NCBI RefSeq assembly: GCF_900996235.1
Contig: NZ_CAAJGM010000088.1
Span: 62,001 to 126,000, forward strand
Reading direction: 5' to 3'
Source: Paraburkholderia sp. BCC1885
Lineage (GTDB): Bacteria > Pseudomonadota > Gammaproteobacteria > Burkholderiales > Burkholderiaceae
Length of the DNA: 64,000 nt
In this document: in pieces, positions 45,456 to 56,795 of the stretch
Layout of the letters: the number at the start of each line of letters is the position of its first letter
How positions within the stretch are numbered: the first letter of the stretch is position 1
The notes under the pieces: generated by a model
Databases searched by the model: none
What the model saw: the letters and a program-made list of their open reading frames with translations, nothing else
What the model was told of the DNA's origin: nothing
Translations under genes and position numbers: made by a program

Positions 45456-46352
45456 GTGTCGAACAGACGTATAAAGCAAATGGTCCGTCGCCGTGACCGA
45501 AAAACAGCAGCCGTGACGCCTTGGCTGGCCGCCGCGGCGATCGCGGGTACCGCTTTCATGCCGGCTCCGGCCCGCGCGCAAACGCCGGCGCCGCTACAGG
45601 AGTGGCAGTATTCCGCGGGGGTGCCGCTCGAAAAAATGATGGCGCCGAATATTCCCACCTGGCAGGTTGCGGTGGGCGCAGCCGCGGCCTTCCAGCCGCG
45701 CTACGACGGCGCGGACCGCTACCACTTCGAAGGCGGTCCGAGCATCGACATCCGCTATAGCGATCTGTACTTCGCTTCGACGGGCGAAGGCTTCGGCGCC
45801 AATGTGGCGCAGGGGCAAAACTGGCGCATCAGTCTGGCGGTTGCGTATGACTTGGGACGTCGCGGCCAGGACGACGACGAGCATCTGCACGGCCTCGGCG
45901 ACATCAATCCCGCGCCCGAGCTCAAGCTGGCGGCCGACTACGTCGTGTCGCAAAGTTTTCCGCTGGTGCTGCGCGCCGATATCCGGCGCAGTTTTGGCGG
46001 CTCCAATGGCTGGATCGGCGACGTCGGCGCGTATCTGCCGCTGCCGGGCAGCTCGAAGACCTTCTTCTGGTTTGCCGGGCCGAGCCTGACCTTCGCGGAT
46101 TCGAAGTATATGAATAGCTGGTTCGGTGTGAATGACACCCAGGCGGCCAATTCCCAGTATTCGTACTATCACGCGAGCGCGGGGCTCAAGTCGGCGGGCT
46201 TTGGCGTCAGCGCGATCTGGTTTTTTCAGAAGCACTGGTTTGCCGCGTGTGATTTCGCGCTCGAACAGCTGGTTGGCAGTGCGGCGCGCAGTCCGATTAC
46301 GCAGCGCTCGTCGAACGGCGTGCTGGATCTGTCGATCAACTACGAGTTTTGA
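45456..46352 (+). CDS. MipA/OmpV-family outer-membrane protein
   Basis: About 298 residues. A signal sequence with hydrophobic core WLAAAAIAGTAFM is cleaved after PARA. The mature part carries MipA features: NIPTWQVAVGAAAAFQPRYDGADRYHFEGGPSIDIRY, DLGRRGQDDDEHLHGLGDINPAPELK, YYHASAGLKSAGFGVSAIWFF and a terminal strand ending YEF. Relatives are outer-membrane barrel proteins that scaffold murein enzymes or respond to stress. GTG 45456 has GGAGG four bases upstream; ATG 45480 is an alternative and would also retain the signal peptide. No partner gene adjacent. Confidence 0.85.
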   Translation: MSNRRIKQMVRRRDRKTAAVTPWLAAAAIAGTAFMPAPARAQTPAPLQEWQYSAGVPLEKMMAPNIPTWQVAVGAAAAFQPRYDGADRYHFEGGPSIDIRYSDLYFASTGEGFGANVAQGQNWRISLAVAYDLGRRGQDDDEHLHGLGDINPAPELKLAADYVVSQSFPLVLRADIRRSFGGSNGWIGDVGAYLPLPGSSKTFFWFAGPSLTFADSKYMNSWFGVNDTQAANSQYSYYHASAGLKSAGFGVSAIWFFQKHWFAACDFALEQLVGSAARSPITQRSSNGVLDLSINYEF

Positions 46353-46520
46353 GGGCGCACGTGTAATTCGGCTTGTCTGAAACTCGTTTGCCTGAATCAC
46401 GCGGGTCCCTGTGTGCGGGCATGGTAGCGAGTGGTCTGTACACGGTGAGGGCGCGAGCATCGTGCGGTGCCCGCGCCCGAGCGCGCCACGAACGTTACGC
46501 TACGTCACGTCTTGTGGAAT

Positions 46521-47003
46521 CTAGCAGACCGTGGTTGGTGCTTCGGCGACAGCCTGTTTGTGTCCCGCGCGCAGCAGGCCTTCCACCATGCGGGTTTCTG
46601 CCCGGGCGATCATTTCGAGCGATGCAGCAGACAGCTGCGCATCCAGAATCGAAAGCGCGGCGCACAGACGCAGATAGGCGTCCTCGCCGATGGTCCAGCC
46701 GCCGGCGTCATGCTCGGCGGCGTCCAACTCGACCATCGCGGCGTGCGCGCTTTCCACGTAATCTAGTCCGTCCGGTTCGAGTCCGAGACGGCAGAGTTCC
46801 TCCGACACCAGGAAATGCCGTCCCAGAGTCATGAACAGATCCCGCGAGCCGTGGCCGCGGCTAAACGCGTCGAGCGCCGTGTAGCATTGCAGGAGCATGG
46901 CCTGCGTCACGGGTTCGTGTGCGGCCCGGCTGAAAGTGAGGGCGCGCAGCAGGGGCGACATGGCCGGCTGGTTGCGCTTGCGGCTTGGCGATTTATTGGG
47001 CAT
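46521..47003 (-). CDS. Hypothetical protein, helical, Burkholderia-type
   Basis: A 160-residue predicted cytoplasmic protein with no domain I can name. It is helical and His/Leu/Ala-rich: basic N-terminus (NKSPSRKRNQ), then LLRALTFSRAAHEPVTQAMLLQCYTALDAFSRGHGSRDLFMTLGRHFLVSEELCRLG and LRLCAALSILDAQLSAASLEMIARAETRMVEGLLRA. Similar proteins recalled from Burkholderia are annotated only as hypothetical or loosely as regulators. ATG 47003 is favoured with GAGG upstream; a longer frame to 47066 exists. It stands alone. Confidence 0.6.
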   Translation of the reverse strand: MPNKSPSRKRNQPAMSPLLRALTFSRAAHEPVTQAMLLQCYTALDAFSRGHGSRDLFMTLGRHFLVSEELCRLGLEPDGLDYVESAHAAMVELDAAEHDAGGWTIGEDAYLRLCAALSILDAQLSAASLEMIARAETRMVEGLLRAGHKQAVAEAPTTVC

Positions 47004-48016
47004 GACGGTTTCAACCTCGTTCTGTAACGCTCGGCCCGCCAGCGACGCTCCTGGTATGCGGGGCATCGGCGGGATAAAAGCAAGCTCTCATATGCGTCCT
47101 GTGCTTATCATCGCAAGCGACAATTAAGATAGGCTTAAATTTCGGGGCGCTGAAAGAGTCTGTTACGAAAAGATGGCTGAGAGCCCGAAAAAAAGCCCCG
47201 TCCCGCTAGGGACAGGGCCTGACAGGACGGAAGAGTCGCACAGGCGCGTGGAGCATGCCGACCTGTTCCCATCACAACAACGCTGTTGCACTTCAAACTA
47301 CCTGAAACTTTAAACTGCCTGAAACGTGGTCCTTCACCTTCGCTTTGCTGCAAACCCCTGTTGCTTTTATTGCATGTGATGCTATGGCGCTTCGGTATTG
47401 CGGTATTGCAACTGCATGTTGCGGACTGCTGTGCTGATTACCATTTGCTGCTTGCTGCATAACGCTTGAATGGACTGCATCTCCTACGGCGGCTACCGGT
47501 ACTGCTCTACGGACTGCTGGTGGTACGGTCAAACAACGCGGGGGAAGACCGCGTATGGGCTCGGTGCTGCGTCGTGCCCATGGAAACCAGTGTAGGGATA
47601 AACCGGCGAAACCGATCCGGCGAAACGAGGGGATTTGGCCGTGCAGTTCGGCGAATTGCGTGCAGCGAGGGCATTGCCCGCGCGGCTGCGCGTGCGGGAT
47701 TCTCCTGATATATACGTCCATATTTTCGCAATCGAGCCGTTCGAAATTTCTAGTTTCCGCTGGCTCGCTATTTAGTTAGGAAAACATATTAAATGGTGAT
47801 GTGCTTGCGGAAATTCAGTAAAAGCTGCATGCGCACCGAACCGGTGCCGCAGCGCTCGATTTGGCGCATGACACAGGTGAGTTCGCCGCACAAGCATGCA
47901 GCCCTAAAACCGGTGATTGAGCAAAAGCCCGTAGTCAGGGCAGTTGACCGATTCGGCATAAAACTTGCCTTGTTATGCGCGAAGGTCAGGGAGAGGTGAA
48001 AAAACGGGAGGACATC
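47004..48016. other. 1-kb region without a convincing gene; possible minus-strand transcript
   Basis: Open frames here have no ribosome site plus protein-like content together. A strong Rho-independent terminator on the minus strand (47188-47218) has no coding gene upstream, so an untranslated RNA starting somewhere below about 47760 is possible. The plus-strand leader of the gene at 48017 occupies the right end. Confidence 0.45.
47188..47218 (-). terminator. Rho-independent terminator on the minus strand with no obvious gene
   Basis: Read on the minus strand, GCCCTGTCCC pairs with GGGACGGGGC (one mismatch) around a TAGC loop and is followed by seven T. The nearest upstream reading frames are not convincing genes. 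Confidence 0.8.
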
Positions 48017-48286
48017 ATGTTTGAGTCCGCACCTATTACGGCCAGCAAAGTGGTGGATGGGGAAACGGTTCGCGCCGAGTATCTGTGCGACACCGGGCGT
48101 CTGCGCATTATCGGCGGGCGCACCGTGCACGCCGAATGGTTTCCGCCGCATTCGTGGTTTGCGATTGCGTCGATTTCCGGTCACAGTCGCTGGGGCACGC
48201 GTCCCGGCGAGGCCGACCTGTTGCTGTTGATCGATAACTTCATGGGCTATTCGGGCAAAGATGCGTTCGCACTGATACGGCGCTAA
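48017..48286 (+). CDS. Small hypothetical protein (89 residues)
   Basis: GGGAGG five bases before ATG 48017 is a strong start signal. The product is soluble, with KVVDGETVRAEYLCDTGRLRIIGG and EWFPPHSWFAIASISGHSRWGTRPGEADLLLLIDNFMG, probably a small beta-rich domain. No family recognised. It is monocistronic by appearance. Confidence 0.6.
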   Translation: MFESAPITASKVVDGETVRAEYLCDTGRLRIIGGRTVHAEWFPPHSWFAIASISGHSRWGTRPGEADLLLLIDNFMGYSGKDAFALIRR

Positions 48287-49004
48287 CGCTGTGTCTCATT
48301 CGTGCCTAAAATCGGAAAGGACTGCAGCGGATAGACCCGCGAAATTCAGCGACAGCACATCAACAGCAACGACAGCAACCATTCGAAGTGCAGGGTGACG
48401 CATGCCGCCATCCTGAGTGGGCGATGGACGCAATGGCCTCGGGCGAGACGCGGCTTTCGGATGCTCGCCATTGCCAGGCGGTGGACCGGAATGTTCGGCG
48501 AGAAGTTCTTCGCGGGCATCCCCCAACCCTGGAAATCGGGAGGCTGGCAGCCATGTTTACTTTTGTCGTGGTCGTTGCCGTCGCAGCATTCATCCCCTAT
48601 GTCGCCGCGCCTGGAATCGAAAACGGCGTAAAGGCGGTTACTTCGCATCCGTCGGCGGATTCTGGCGTGGTCGATCCACTCCCTGCAAGCGAGAGAACCT
48701 TGGATGCTGCGAACCGGACCCGATCGTCGCGGATCGGCGGCTCAATCATTGGCTGATTGGGTTTCGAAAAGATGGGCTATGCGTGATCCCGCGTGCCGTC
48801 TCGCGTGGTATGTCTCGGTGGTGCGCCTCTCGCAGATTCATAGTCAGGAGGCTGCCGCGATGCACTTCGGCCCCGGCGGCGATGGGCGCCTGGATGTTCG
48901 CCACGAGAGCATCGCTGGCGGTATGAAGGGGAGCCTGCTGAACCGCCAGGCGCTACGATCAGCGCTTGACGAAGCCCTGATACGACGCGCTGATGAACCA
49001 GCCG
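48287..49004. other. Intergenic region with at most one small gene
   Basis: Only the 67-residue membrane-protein candidate at 48553 has a ribosome site. The remaining frames look like noncoding GC-rich sequence. Confidence 0.45.
48553..48756 (+). CDS. Possible small membrane protein (67 residues)
   Basis: Begins MFTFVVVVAVAAFIPYVAAPG, one membrane helix or uncleaved signal, followed by a polar Ser/Asp/Arg-rich tail. GGGAGG lies nine bases before the ATG. No family recognised, and the tail has low complexity, so it may be spurious. Confidence 0.3.
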   Translation: MFTFVVVVAVAAFIPYVAAPGIENGVKAVTSHPSADSGVVDPLPASERTLDAANRTRSSRIGGSIIG

Positions 49005-49217
49005 CTACCCGTGGCTATCGACCCAGGCCCGCGCCCAGGCGAGGCCGACCAAACGTGCTTCCTCGTCGGTCTCGAAGATGCCGAGCACACCCGAGCCTTC
49101 CACGAGCTTGTTGCCGCGGGTGATGGTGCCGCTCGCCGCGTATCCGTCGCCCTGCACGATGGCGTGGCCCCAGATCGCGTAGCCCTGGTAAATTTCAGCT
49201 TCCATGTTTGTCTGCAT
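49005..49217 (-). CDS. Small hypothetical protein (70 residues)
   Basis: Sequence MEAEIYQGYAIWGHAIVQGDGYAASGTITR, then KLVEGSGVLGIFETDEEARLVGLAWARAWVDSHG, reads as a genuine compact alpha+beta domain: two or three strands followed by a helix. The final 'A...GLAWARAWVD' pattern recurs in short Burkholderia hypotheticals as I remember them. ATG 49217 and ATG 49205 are both possible starts. Function unknown. Confidence 0.55.
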   Translation of the reverse strand: MQTNMEAEIYQGYAIWGHAIVQGDGYAASGTITRGNKLVEGSGVLGIFETDEEARLVGLAWARAWVDSHG

Positions 49218-49288
49218 GCCGGCCACAAAGCCATGAACCGCGCCACTGTCCCCTGACGGCGCCGCTGAGGGGCCGTCTGCTATTCGTA

Positions 49289-49669
49289 TCATCGCACCAC
49301 ATGGACAGACGCGCGACCACCGGTGCTCACCTGCAGCACATTGCCTTCCGGCGTGAGAATGCGCGGAATGTCGATAAAACGCGGGCTCGTTACTTTCTTC
49401 GCCGCATCCCCCGCACCATGTTTGGCCGCCGAGGTCTTGGTCAGCGCATTAGCCAGAGAACCAGCCGGCAGATCAGCGACCCGGCGCGTCCCAACCTTGC
49501 TCATACCATGCGCCGGCAGTGCCGTTTTGCGCATCTTGGGCTTGCACGGACGGGCGGGATGCCCGATGCGCGCTTCGGGCGGATTCCAGACTTCCACGTA
49601 ATGCTCACCCGCAGCGGCGGTGGATGTCACCGCGAGCAGCAGCGCGCCCACGCTCAGAAATCGCAGCAT
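49289..49669 (-). CDS. Small exported protein, predicted SOS-regulated
   Basis: A 126-residue protein with a Sec signal peptide (MLRFLSVGALLLAVTSTAAAG). The mature part is basic, with EHYVEVWNPPEARIGHP, a Lys/Arg-rich middle and SPRFIDIPRILTPEGNVLQV near the end; no family recognised. GGAG seven bases before ATG 49669 fixes the start. Upstream is a full minus-strand promoter, -35 TTGTAC, 17-base spacer, -10 TACAGT, overlapped by an SOS box at 49699-49714. This predicts DNA-damage induction of a periplasmic or secreted protein. No repair gene is adjacent. Confidence 0.65.
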   Translation of the reverse strand: MLRFLSVGALLLAVTSTAAAGEHYVEVWNPPEARIGHPARPCKPKMRKTALPAHGMSKVGTRRVADLPAGSLANALTKTSAAKHGAGDAAKKVTSPRFIDIPRILTPEGNVLQVSTGGRASVHVVR

Positions 49670-49698
49670 GTGTTCTCCAGGAAAGAGGATCAAAAACA

Positions 49699-49714
49699 CT
49701 GTACATCCATACAG
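49699..49714 (-). promoter_or_regulatory. SOS box (LexA operator) over the promoter of the small exported protein
   Basis: CTGTATGGATGTACAG on the minus strand fits CTGT-N8-ACAG exactly. It covers the spacer and -10 of a good promoter (TTGTAC-N17-TACAGT) that reads into the gene starting at 49669. The layout repeats that at 5555. Confidence 0.65.
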
Positions 49715-49916
49715 GTATTTGTACAATCCGAGAATTACCCTGGCAGGCGGCTACGGGGGCAGGCCACGGGCGGGCGACGGAACAGCCTACGAAGCTGGCT
49801 ACAAAGCGGGCCGCAGACCCGGCCACCGCAGTCCCCGTGGGAACAACCCTTGCTGCTTTCCGGCTGGCGTCGAGCCGGCGTTTTGCCCGGCGGCGCTGAA
49901 CGTAAGGGAGTCTTCC

Positions 49917-52037
<2,121 letters not shown>

Positions 52038-52235
52038 CGCGTCACCGCCACGATGCCCGGCGTTGTCCGGCCGGCCAGGCTTGAAGCAAGGCGCATTGGA
52101 ACGAACGACGGCACACGCTGTATGATACGTGCCGTCGCGCGTCGCGAAGGCCGACCGGACGCGCTGTTCCAAGCGGCAGACCCTCAGTCGAAATTGCCGA
52201 ACCGAGCAAACTGACCAGACGAAATCCAGAAAAAA

Positions 52236-55200
52236 ATGCCTGCCTTCACCGCTGTCGAGCAAGACCAGTTCCGCCGCATCATCCGTCGCAACATCGCGGT
52301 GCCGTTGGGCATGGGCGTGTTGACGGCCGCACTGTTCGTCGCGCTGATCGCGTACCTCGTGAATACGCTGAGCTGGGCCGAGCACTCGGAACGCGTGATC
52401 GGCAGCGCCAACGAAATCCTCCGGCTGGCAGTGGACCGCGAGTCGTCCATGCGCGGCTTTCTGATCACCGGCGACGAGAGCGTGCTTTCGCCCTATGAGC
52501 TGGGCAAACCGCGCTTCGAAGCCGAGATCGCCTCGTTGGCGGAACTGGTGGCGGACAATCCGCCCCAGGTCGACCGCCTCCGGCGTATCGAGGCCACGCA
52601 AAGCCTGTGGGACAAAGACACGCAGCAGATGATCGATCTGCGGCGCAGAAACCAGCCCTACGACCTCGAAGCCGCCACCACGCGCAGCAAGATCGCCTTC
52701 GACGAAACCCGCCGCGTGTTCGGCGATTTCCTCGACGTGGAACTGGTTCTGCGCCGCGAGCGTTCCATTGCGACGCGCAATGTCACCACCGTGCTGGTGG
52801 GCGTATTCCTGTTCTTTAGCCTCGTGGTCAGCGCTTTTCTGGCCTGGCGCGGGCGGCGCGAACTGCTCGACCTGTCCGCCTCATACGACGGCGTGCTGCG
52901 TCAACAGGACGAGCAGACCGAAATTCTCCAGCAGCAGGTCTGGCTGCGCTCCGGGCAGCGGCTGCTGGCCGAGAAGGTGGTGGGGCAATCCACGCCGGCG
53001 CTCGTCGGCCGCGCCATGCTCGATTTTCTGGCGCAGTATCTGGATGCCGCGGTGGCGGCGCTGTATGTGCGCGACAAGGAAACCGGCACGCTGCAGCGCA
53101 TCGCCAGCTACGGTTTCAGCGAGGAAAGCGAACAGGCGTCGCAGCATTTCCAGAGCGACGAAAGCCTGATCGGCCAGGCCGCGTTGACGCGCCGCACCAT
53201 CCTGCTGCGTGACGTGCCCGACGACTACGTGAAGGTCGTCTCGGGCCTCGGCACGAGCCCGCCGCGCAACCTGGTGGTCGTGCCCATCGAGAATGACGGC
53301 GCGGTCAACGGCGTGATCGAACTCGGCTTTATCCGCGAGCTCGTCGAACGCGACCATGAACTGCTGCAACTGATCGCCGGCGGCATGGGCGATTTTCTCG
53401 AGGCGGCGCTGTATCGCGAGCGTCTGCAGGATGCGCTCGTCGAGATGCAGCAGCTGAACGAAGAATTGCAGGTCCAGCAGGAAGAACTGCGCGTCTCGAA
53501 CGAGGGCCTGGAAGAACGCGGCCGCGCGCTGATGGATTCGCAGGCGCGGCTGGAAAACCAGCAGGCCGAACTCGAACAGACCAACGTGCAGCTCGAAGAA
53601 TATGCGCAGCGTCTGGAGCGGCAAAAGGCCGACCTGTTGCGCGCTCAGGACGATCTGGCGGCCAACGCGGCGCGGCTCGAACAGTCGAGCCGCTACAAGT
53701 CCGAGTTCCTCGCCAACATGTCGCACGAGTTGCGCACGCCGCTGAACAGCTCGCTGATCCTCGCCAAACTGCTGCAGCAGAACCGCACCGGCAACCTCAG
53801 TGAAGAGCAGGTGCGTTATGCGGAAACGATTCACGCATCCAATAGCGACCTGCTGGTGCTGATCAACGACATTCTCGATCTGTCGAAGGTCGAGGCGGGA
53901 CAGGTCAGCATCGAACTCGAAACCGTCTCGCTCGACGCCACCTTGCAGTCGCTGCGCGAGACCTTTACGCCGATGGCCGCCGCCAAGCATCTTTCGCTGA
54001 CCTTCGAGCGGGCGCCGGGCGTGCCGGAGATGATCGTCACCGACAGTCAGCGCGCCGTGCAGGTCTTGCGCAATCTGCTGTCGAACGCGGTGAAATTCAC
54101 CCAGCGCGGCGGGGTGTCGCTGAGCGTGGCGCCGGCCGAAGACGGCATGCTGCGCTTCGAAGTGCGCGACTCCGGCATCGGCATTGCGCCGGACAAGCTG
54201 GAGATGATTTTCGAAGCCTTCCAGCAGGCCGACGGTTCCACCAGCCGGCATTACGGCGGCAGCGGTCTTGGCCTGTCGATTTCGCGCGAATTCGCCCGGC
54301 TCCTGGGCGGGCGCATCGGCGTGGCGAGCGAGCTGGGCAAGGGCAGCGTCTTCACGCTGTGGTTGCCGCTCGATGCGACCGCTGCGGTGGCCGCCAACGT
54401 GGCGCGCGCGGAATCGGGCGCCATGGCTGATGCCGCGGCAGACGCCGCCCGGCGCGCTTCGTACGATGTGTCCAACGCCATGTCCACGGTCGTGGCGCAG
54501 CATGCCTCGTCACCGTCCGCCCCGGCCCAGGCGACCACCACCGCGAACCCGGCCCATACCGCCGTATTCCAGCCGGCGCCATCTTCCGCCGAAGCGGGCG
54601 CCCGCCATGGCGGCGAGGAACTGAGCGGCGGCGCGCCGATCGGCGACGACCGCTACGAGCGCGCGCGCGGCAGCCGGCTGATTCTGGCAATCGAGGACGA
54701 CATCCCGTTCGCCGAGATTCTGCGCGACCTGGCCCATGAACTCGACTTCGATTTCCTGCACGCCACCGACGCCGCCAGCGGCGTGGCACTCGTGCGCGAC
54801 ATGCGGCCCGCAGCCGTGCTGCTCGACGTGGGCTTACCGGACCGTTCGGGCCTGACCGTGCTCGAATGGCTGAAGAACGATCCGCTCACGCGCCACATCC
54901 CGATCCATATCGTCTCGGCGACGGACCACGCCGACAAGGCGCTGCATCTCGGGGCGATCGGCTACACGCTCAAGCCGACCGCGCGCTCGACACTCGAAGC
55001 GGCCATCCGCCGTCTCGAAGCACGGTTGCAGCAGCGCCTCAAACGCGTGCTGGTGATCGAGGACGATCCGCCCATGCGCGAAAGCATCCGCGCGCTGCTG
55101 CAAAGCGAAAACACGGAGATCGTCGCCGTCGCCACGCTCGCGAGCGCATTCGAGGAACTGGCCGCCGGCAACTTCGACTGCGTCGTGACCGACCTCGCGC

Positions 55201-55847
55201 TGCCTGACGGCACCGGCTACGACCTGCTCGAACGCATGGCGCTCGACGCCGCCCATCTGGCGTTGCCGGTGATCGTCTATACCGGCCGGATGCTCTCCAG
55301 CGAAGAAGAGCACCGGCTGCGCCGCTATTCGAAGTCGATCATCATCAAGGGCGCGAAATCGCCCGAACGTCTGCTCGACGAAGTCACGCTGTTCCTGCAT
55401 AGCGTGGAATCGTCGCTCGCTCCGGAGCAGCAGCGCATGCTGCGCACCGTGCGGCAGCGCGACAACGCCTTCGAAGGCCGCAGCATCCTGCTGGCGGAAG
55501 ACGACGTGCGCAATATTTTTGCGCTGTCGCACGTGATCGAGCCGCTCGGCGCGAAACTGCAGATTGCCCGCAACGGCCGCGAAGCACTGGATCTGCTGGA
55601 GGAGCATCCCGATGTCGACCTGGTGCTGATGGACATCATGATGCCGGAGATGGATGGCCTGACCGCGATGGCCGAGATCCGCCGCAATCCGCGCTTTGCG
55701 CATTTGCCGATCATCGCGTTGACCGCAAAGGCGATGGCGAACGACCGGGTGCGCTGTCTCGAAGCCGGCGCGGACGACTACATCTCGAAGCCGATCGACG
55801 TCGACAAGCTCGTCGCCTTGTGCCGCGTCTGGCTGCGCCAGCACTAG
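52236..55847 (+). CDS. Hybrid sensor histidine kinase with CHASE3, GAF and three receiver domains
   Basis: A 1203-residue membrane kinase. Helices near 25-45 and 185-205 bracket a CHASE3-like sensor (LRLAVDRESSMRGFLITGDESVLSPYE). GAF domain about 240-395, then a long coiled coil to about 485. HisKA phospho-acceptor is in FLANMSHELRTPLNSSL (His near 499); HATPase boxes are NLLSNAVKF, DSGIGIA and GGSGLGLSIS. Three receivers follow with acceptor Asp in LLDVGLPD (near 863), VVTDLALPDG (near 985) and LMDIMMPEMDG (near 1133). It heads an operon with cheR, cheB and a second receiver-kinase gene, so it likely feeds a methylation-tuned signalling pathway. The ligand and output are unknown. Confidence 0.93.
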   Translation: MPAFTAVEQDQFRRIIRRNIAVPLGMGVLTAALFVALIAYLVNTLSWAEHSERVIGSANEILRLAVDRESSMRGFLITGDESVLSPYELGKPRFEAEIASLAELVADNPPQVDRLRRIEATQSLWDKDTQQMIDLRRRNQPYDLEAATTRSKIAFDETRRVFGDFLDVELVLRRERSIATRNVTTVLVGVFLFFSLVVSAFLAWRGRRELLDLSASYDGVLRQQDEQTEILQQQVWLRSGQRLLAEKVVGQSTPALVGRAMLDFLAQYLDAAVAALYVRDKETGTLQRIASYGFSEESEQASQHFQSDESLIGQAALTRRTILLRDVPDDYVKVVSGLGTSPPRNLVVVPIENDGAVNGVIELGFIRELVERDHELLQLIAGGMGDFLEAALYRERLQDALVEMQQLNEELQVQQEELRVSNEGLEERGRALMDSQARLENQQAELEQTNVQLEEYAQRLERQKADLLRAQDDLAANAARLEQSSRYKSEFLANMSHELRTPLNSSLILAKLLQQNRTGNLSEEQVRYAETIHASNSDLLVLINDILDLSKVEAGQVSIELETVSLDATLQSLRETFTPMAAAKHLSLTFERAPGVPEMIVTDSQRAVQVLRNLLSNAVKFTQRGGVSLSVAPAEDGMLRFEVRDSGIGIAPDKLEMIFEAFQQADGSTSRHYGGSGLGLSISREFARLLGGRIGVASELGKGSVFTLWLPLDATAAVAANVARAESGAMADAAADAARRASYDVSNAMSTVVAQHASSPSAPAQATTTANPAHTAVFQPAPSSAEAGARHGGEELSGGAPIGDDRYERARGSRLILAIEDDIPFAEILRDLAHELDFDFLHATDAASGVALVRDMRPAAVLLDVGLPDRSGLTVLEWLKNDPLTRHIPIHIVSATDHADKALHLGAIGYTLKPTARSTLEAAIRRLEARLQQRLKRVLVIEDDPPMRESIRALLQSENTEIVAVATLASAFEELAAGNFDCVVTDLALPDGTGYDLLERMALDAAHLALPVIVYTGRMLSSEEEHRLRRYSKSIIIKGAKSPERLLDEVTLFLHSVESSLAPEQQRMLRTVRQRDNAFEGRSILLAEDDVRNIFALSHVIEPLGAKLQIARNGREALDLLEEHPDVDLVLMDIMMPEMDGLTAMAEIRRNPRFAHLPIIALTAKAMANDRVRCLEAGADDYISKPIDVDKLVALCRVWLRQH

Positions 55848-55865
55848 CCGCAGAGAATCCAGACG

Positions 55866-56720
55866 ATGAAGACCACCCCGACCGCGCCCGAACCGCGCGC
55901 TCCGCGCATCAGCGATTTCGACATCGAACTCAAGCTGTTGCTCGAAGCGATCTACCTGAAATATCAGCACGACTTCCGCCATTACGCGATGTCGTCGCTG
56001 CGCCGCCGCCTGACCCAGGCGCTCGACGAATTCGGCCTCGGCACCTTGTCGCAGTTGCAGGATCGCATCATGCGCAACGGCGCCGATTTCGCCCGCCTGT
56101 TTCAGTACCTGACGGTGCAGGTCAGCGACATGTTCCGCGATCCGGCCTATTTTCTGGCGTTGCGCCAGCAGGTCATGCCGGTGTTGCAGACCTATCCGTC
56201 CATCAAGGTCTGGGTGGCGGGCTGCAGCACGGGCGAGGAATTGTGGTCGCTGAAGATTCTGTTCGACGAAGTGGGCCTCACCGAGCGCACGCTTTTTTAC
56301 GCCACTGACATCAATCCCGATGCGCTGGCGCGTGCCGAATCCGGCATCTATGCGCTCGACCGGATTGCCGGGTTCTCGCAAAACTATCTGGCCGCGGGCG
56401 GCAAGCGCTCGCTCTCGGACTACTATCATGCGGCGTATGGCGGGGCGCGGTTTGCCGGCGCGCTGAAAGGGCGCGTCGTCTTCGCGGATCACAGCCTCTC
56501 GACCGACGAGGTGTTTCTCGAAGCGCACCTCGTGTCATGCCGTAACGTTATGATCTATTTCGACCGGGCCTTGCAGGATCGCGCGCTCGGCCTGTTTCAG
56601 CGCGCTTTGGTGCGGCGCGGCTTTCTCGGTCTTGGCAGCAAGGAGAGTTTGCGGTTCTCGAGCCAGCACGAAGCGTTCGACGAATTTTGTCCGCACGAGC
56701 GCATTTACCAGAAGCGTTAA
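55866..56720 (+). CDS. CheR-type protein-glutamate methyltransferase
   Basis: A 284-residue SAM-dependent methyltransferase. An N-terminal helical domain (IYLKYQHDFRHYAMSSLRRRLTQALDEFG) precedes the catalytic domain with the SAM motif VWVAGCSTGEELWSLKILFDE and the CRNVMIYFD motif characteristic of CheR. It begins 18 bases after the kinase gene. CheR normally methylates chemoreceptors; no chemoreceptor is encoded nearby, so the substrate may be the kinase's own helices or a distant receptor. ATG 55866 overlaps no other gene. Confidence 0.93.
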   Translation: MKTTPTAPEPRAPRISDFDIELKLLLEAIYLKYQHDFRHYAMSSLRRRLTQALDEFGLGTLSQLQDRIMRNGADFARLFQYLTVQVSDMFRDPAYFLALRQQVMPVLQTYPSIKVWVAGCSTGEELWSLKILFDEVGLTERTLFYATDINPDALARAESGIYALDRIAGFSQNYLAAGGKRSLSDYYHAAYGGARFAGALKGRVVFADHSLSTDEVFLEAHLVSCRNVMIYFDRALQDRALGLFQRALVRRGFLGLGSKESLRFSSQHEAFDEFCPHERIYQKR

Positions 56721-56795
56721 CATGAGCGCCATGCCGGTGCGGCCCGGCCCAATCCGCCAACCCTGCAATCCCAGTTGATATCGACGCAAGCCACT

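Noticed and set aside
49620..49916. In-frame extension of the catalase
   Set aside because: It crosses the SOS promoter of the divergent gene, and the catalase start at 49917 has a strong ribosome site and the expected N-terminus.
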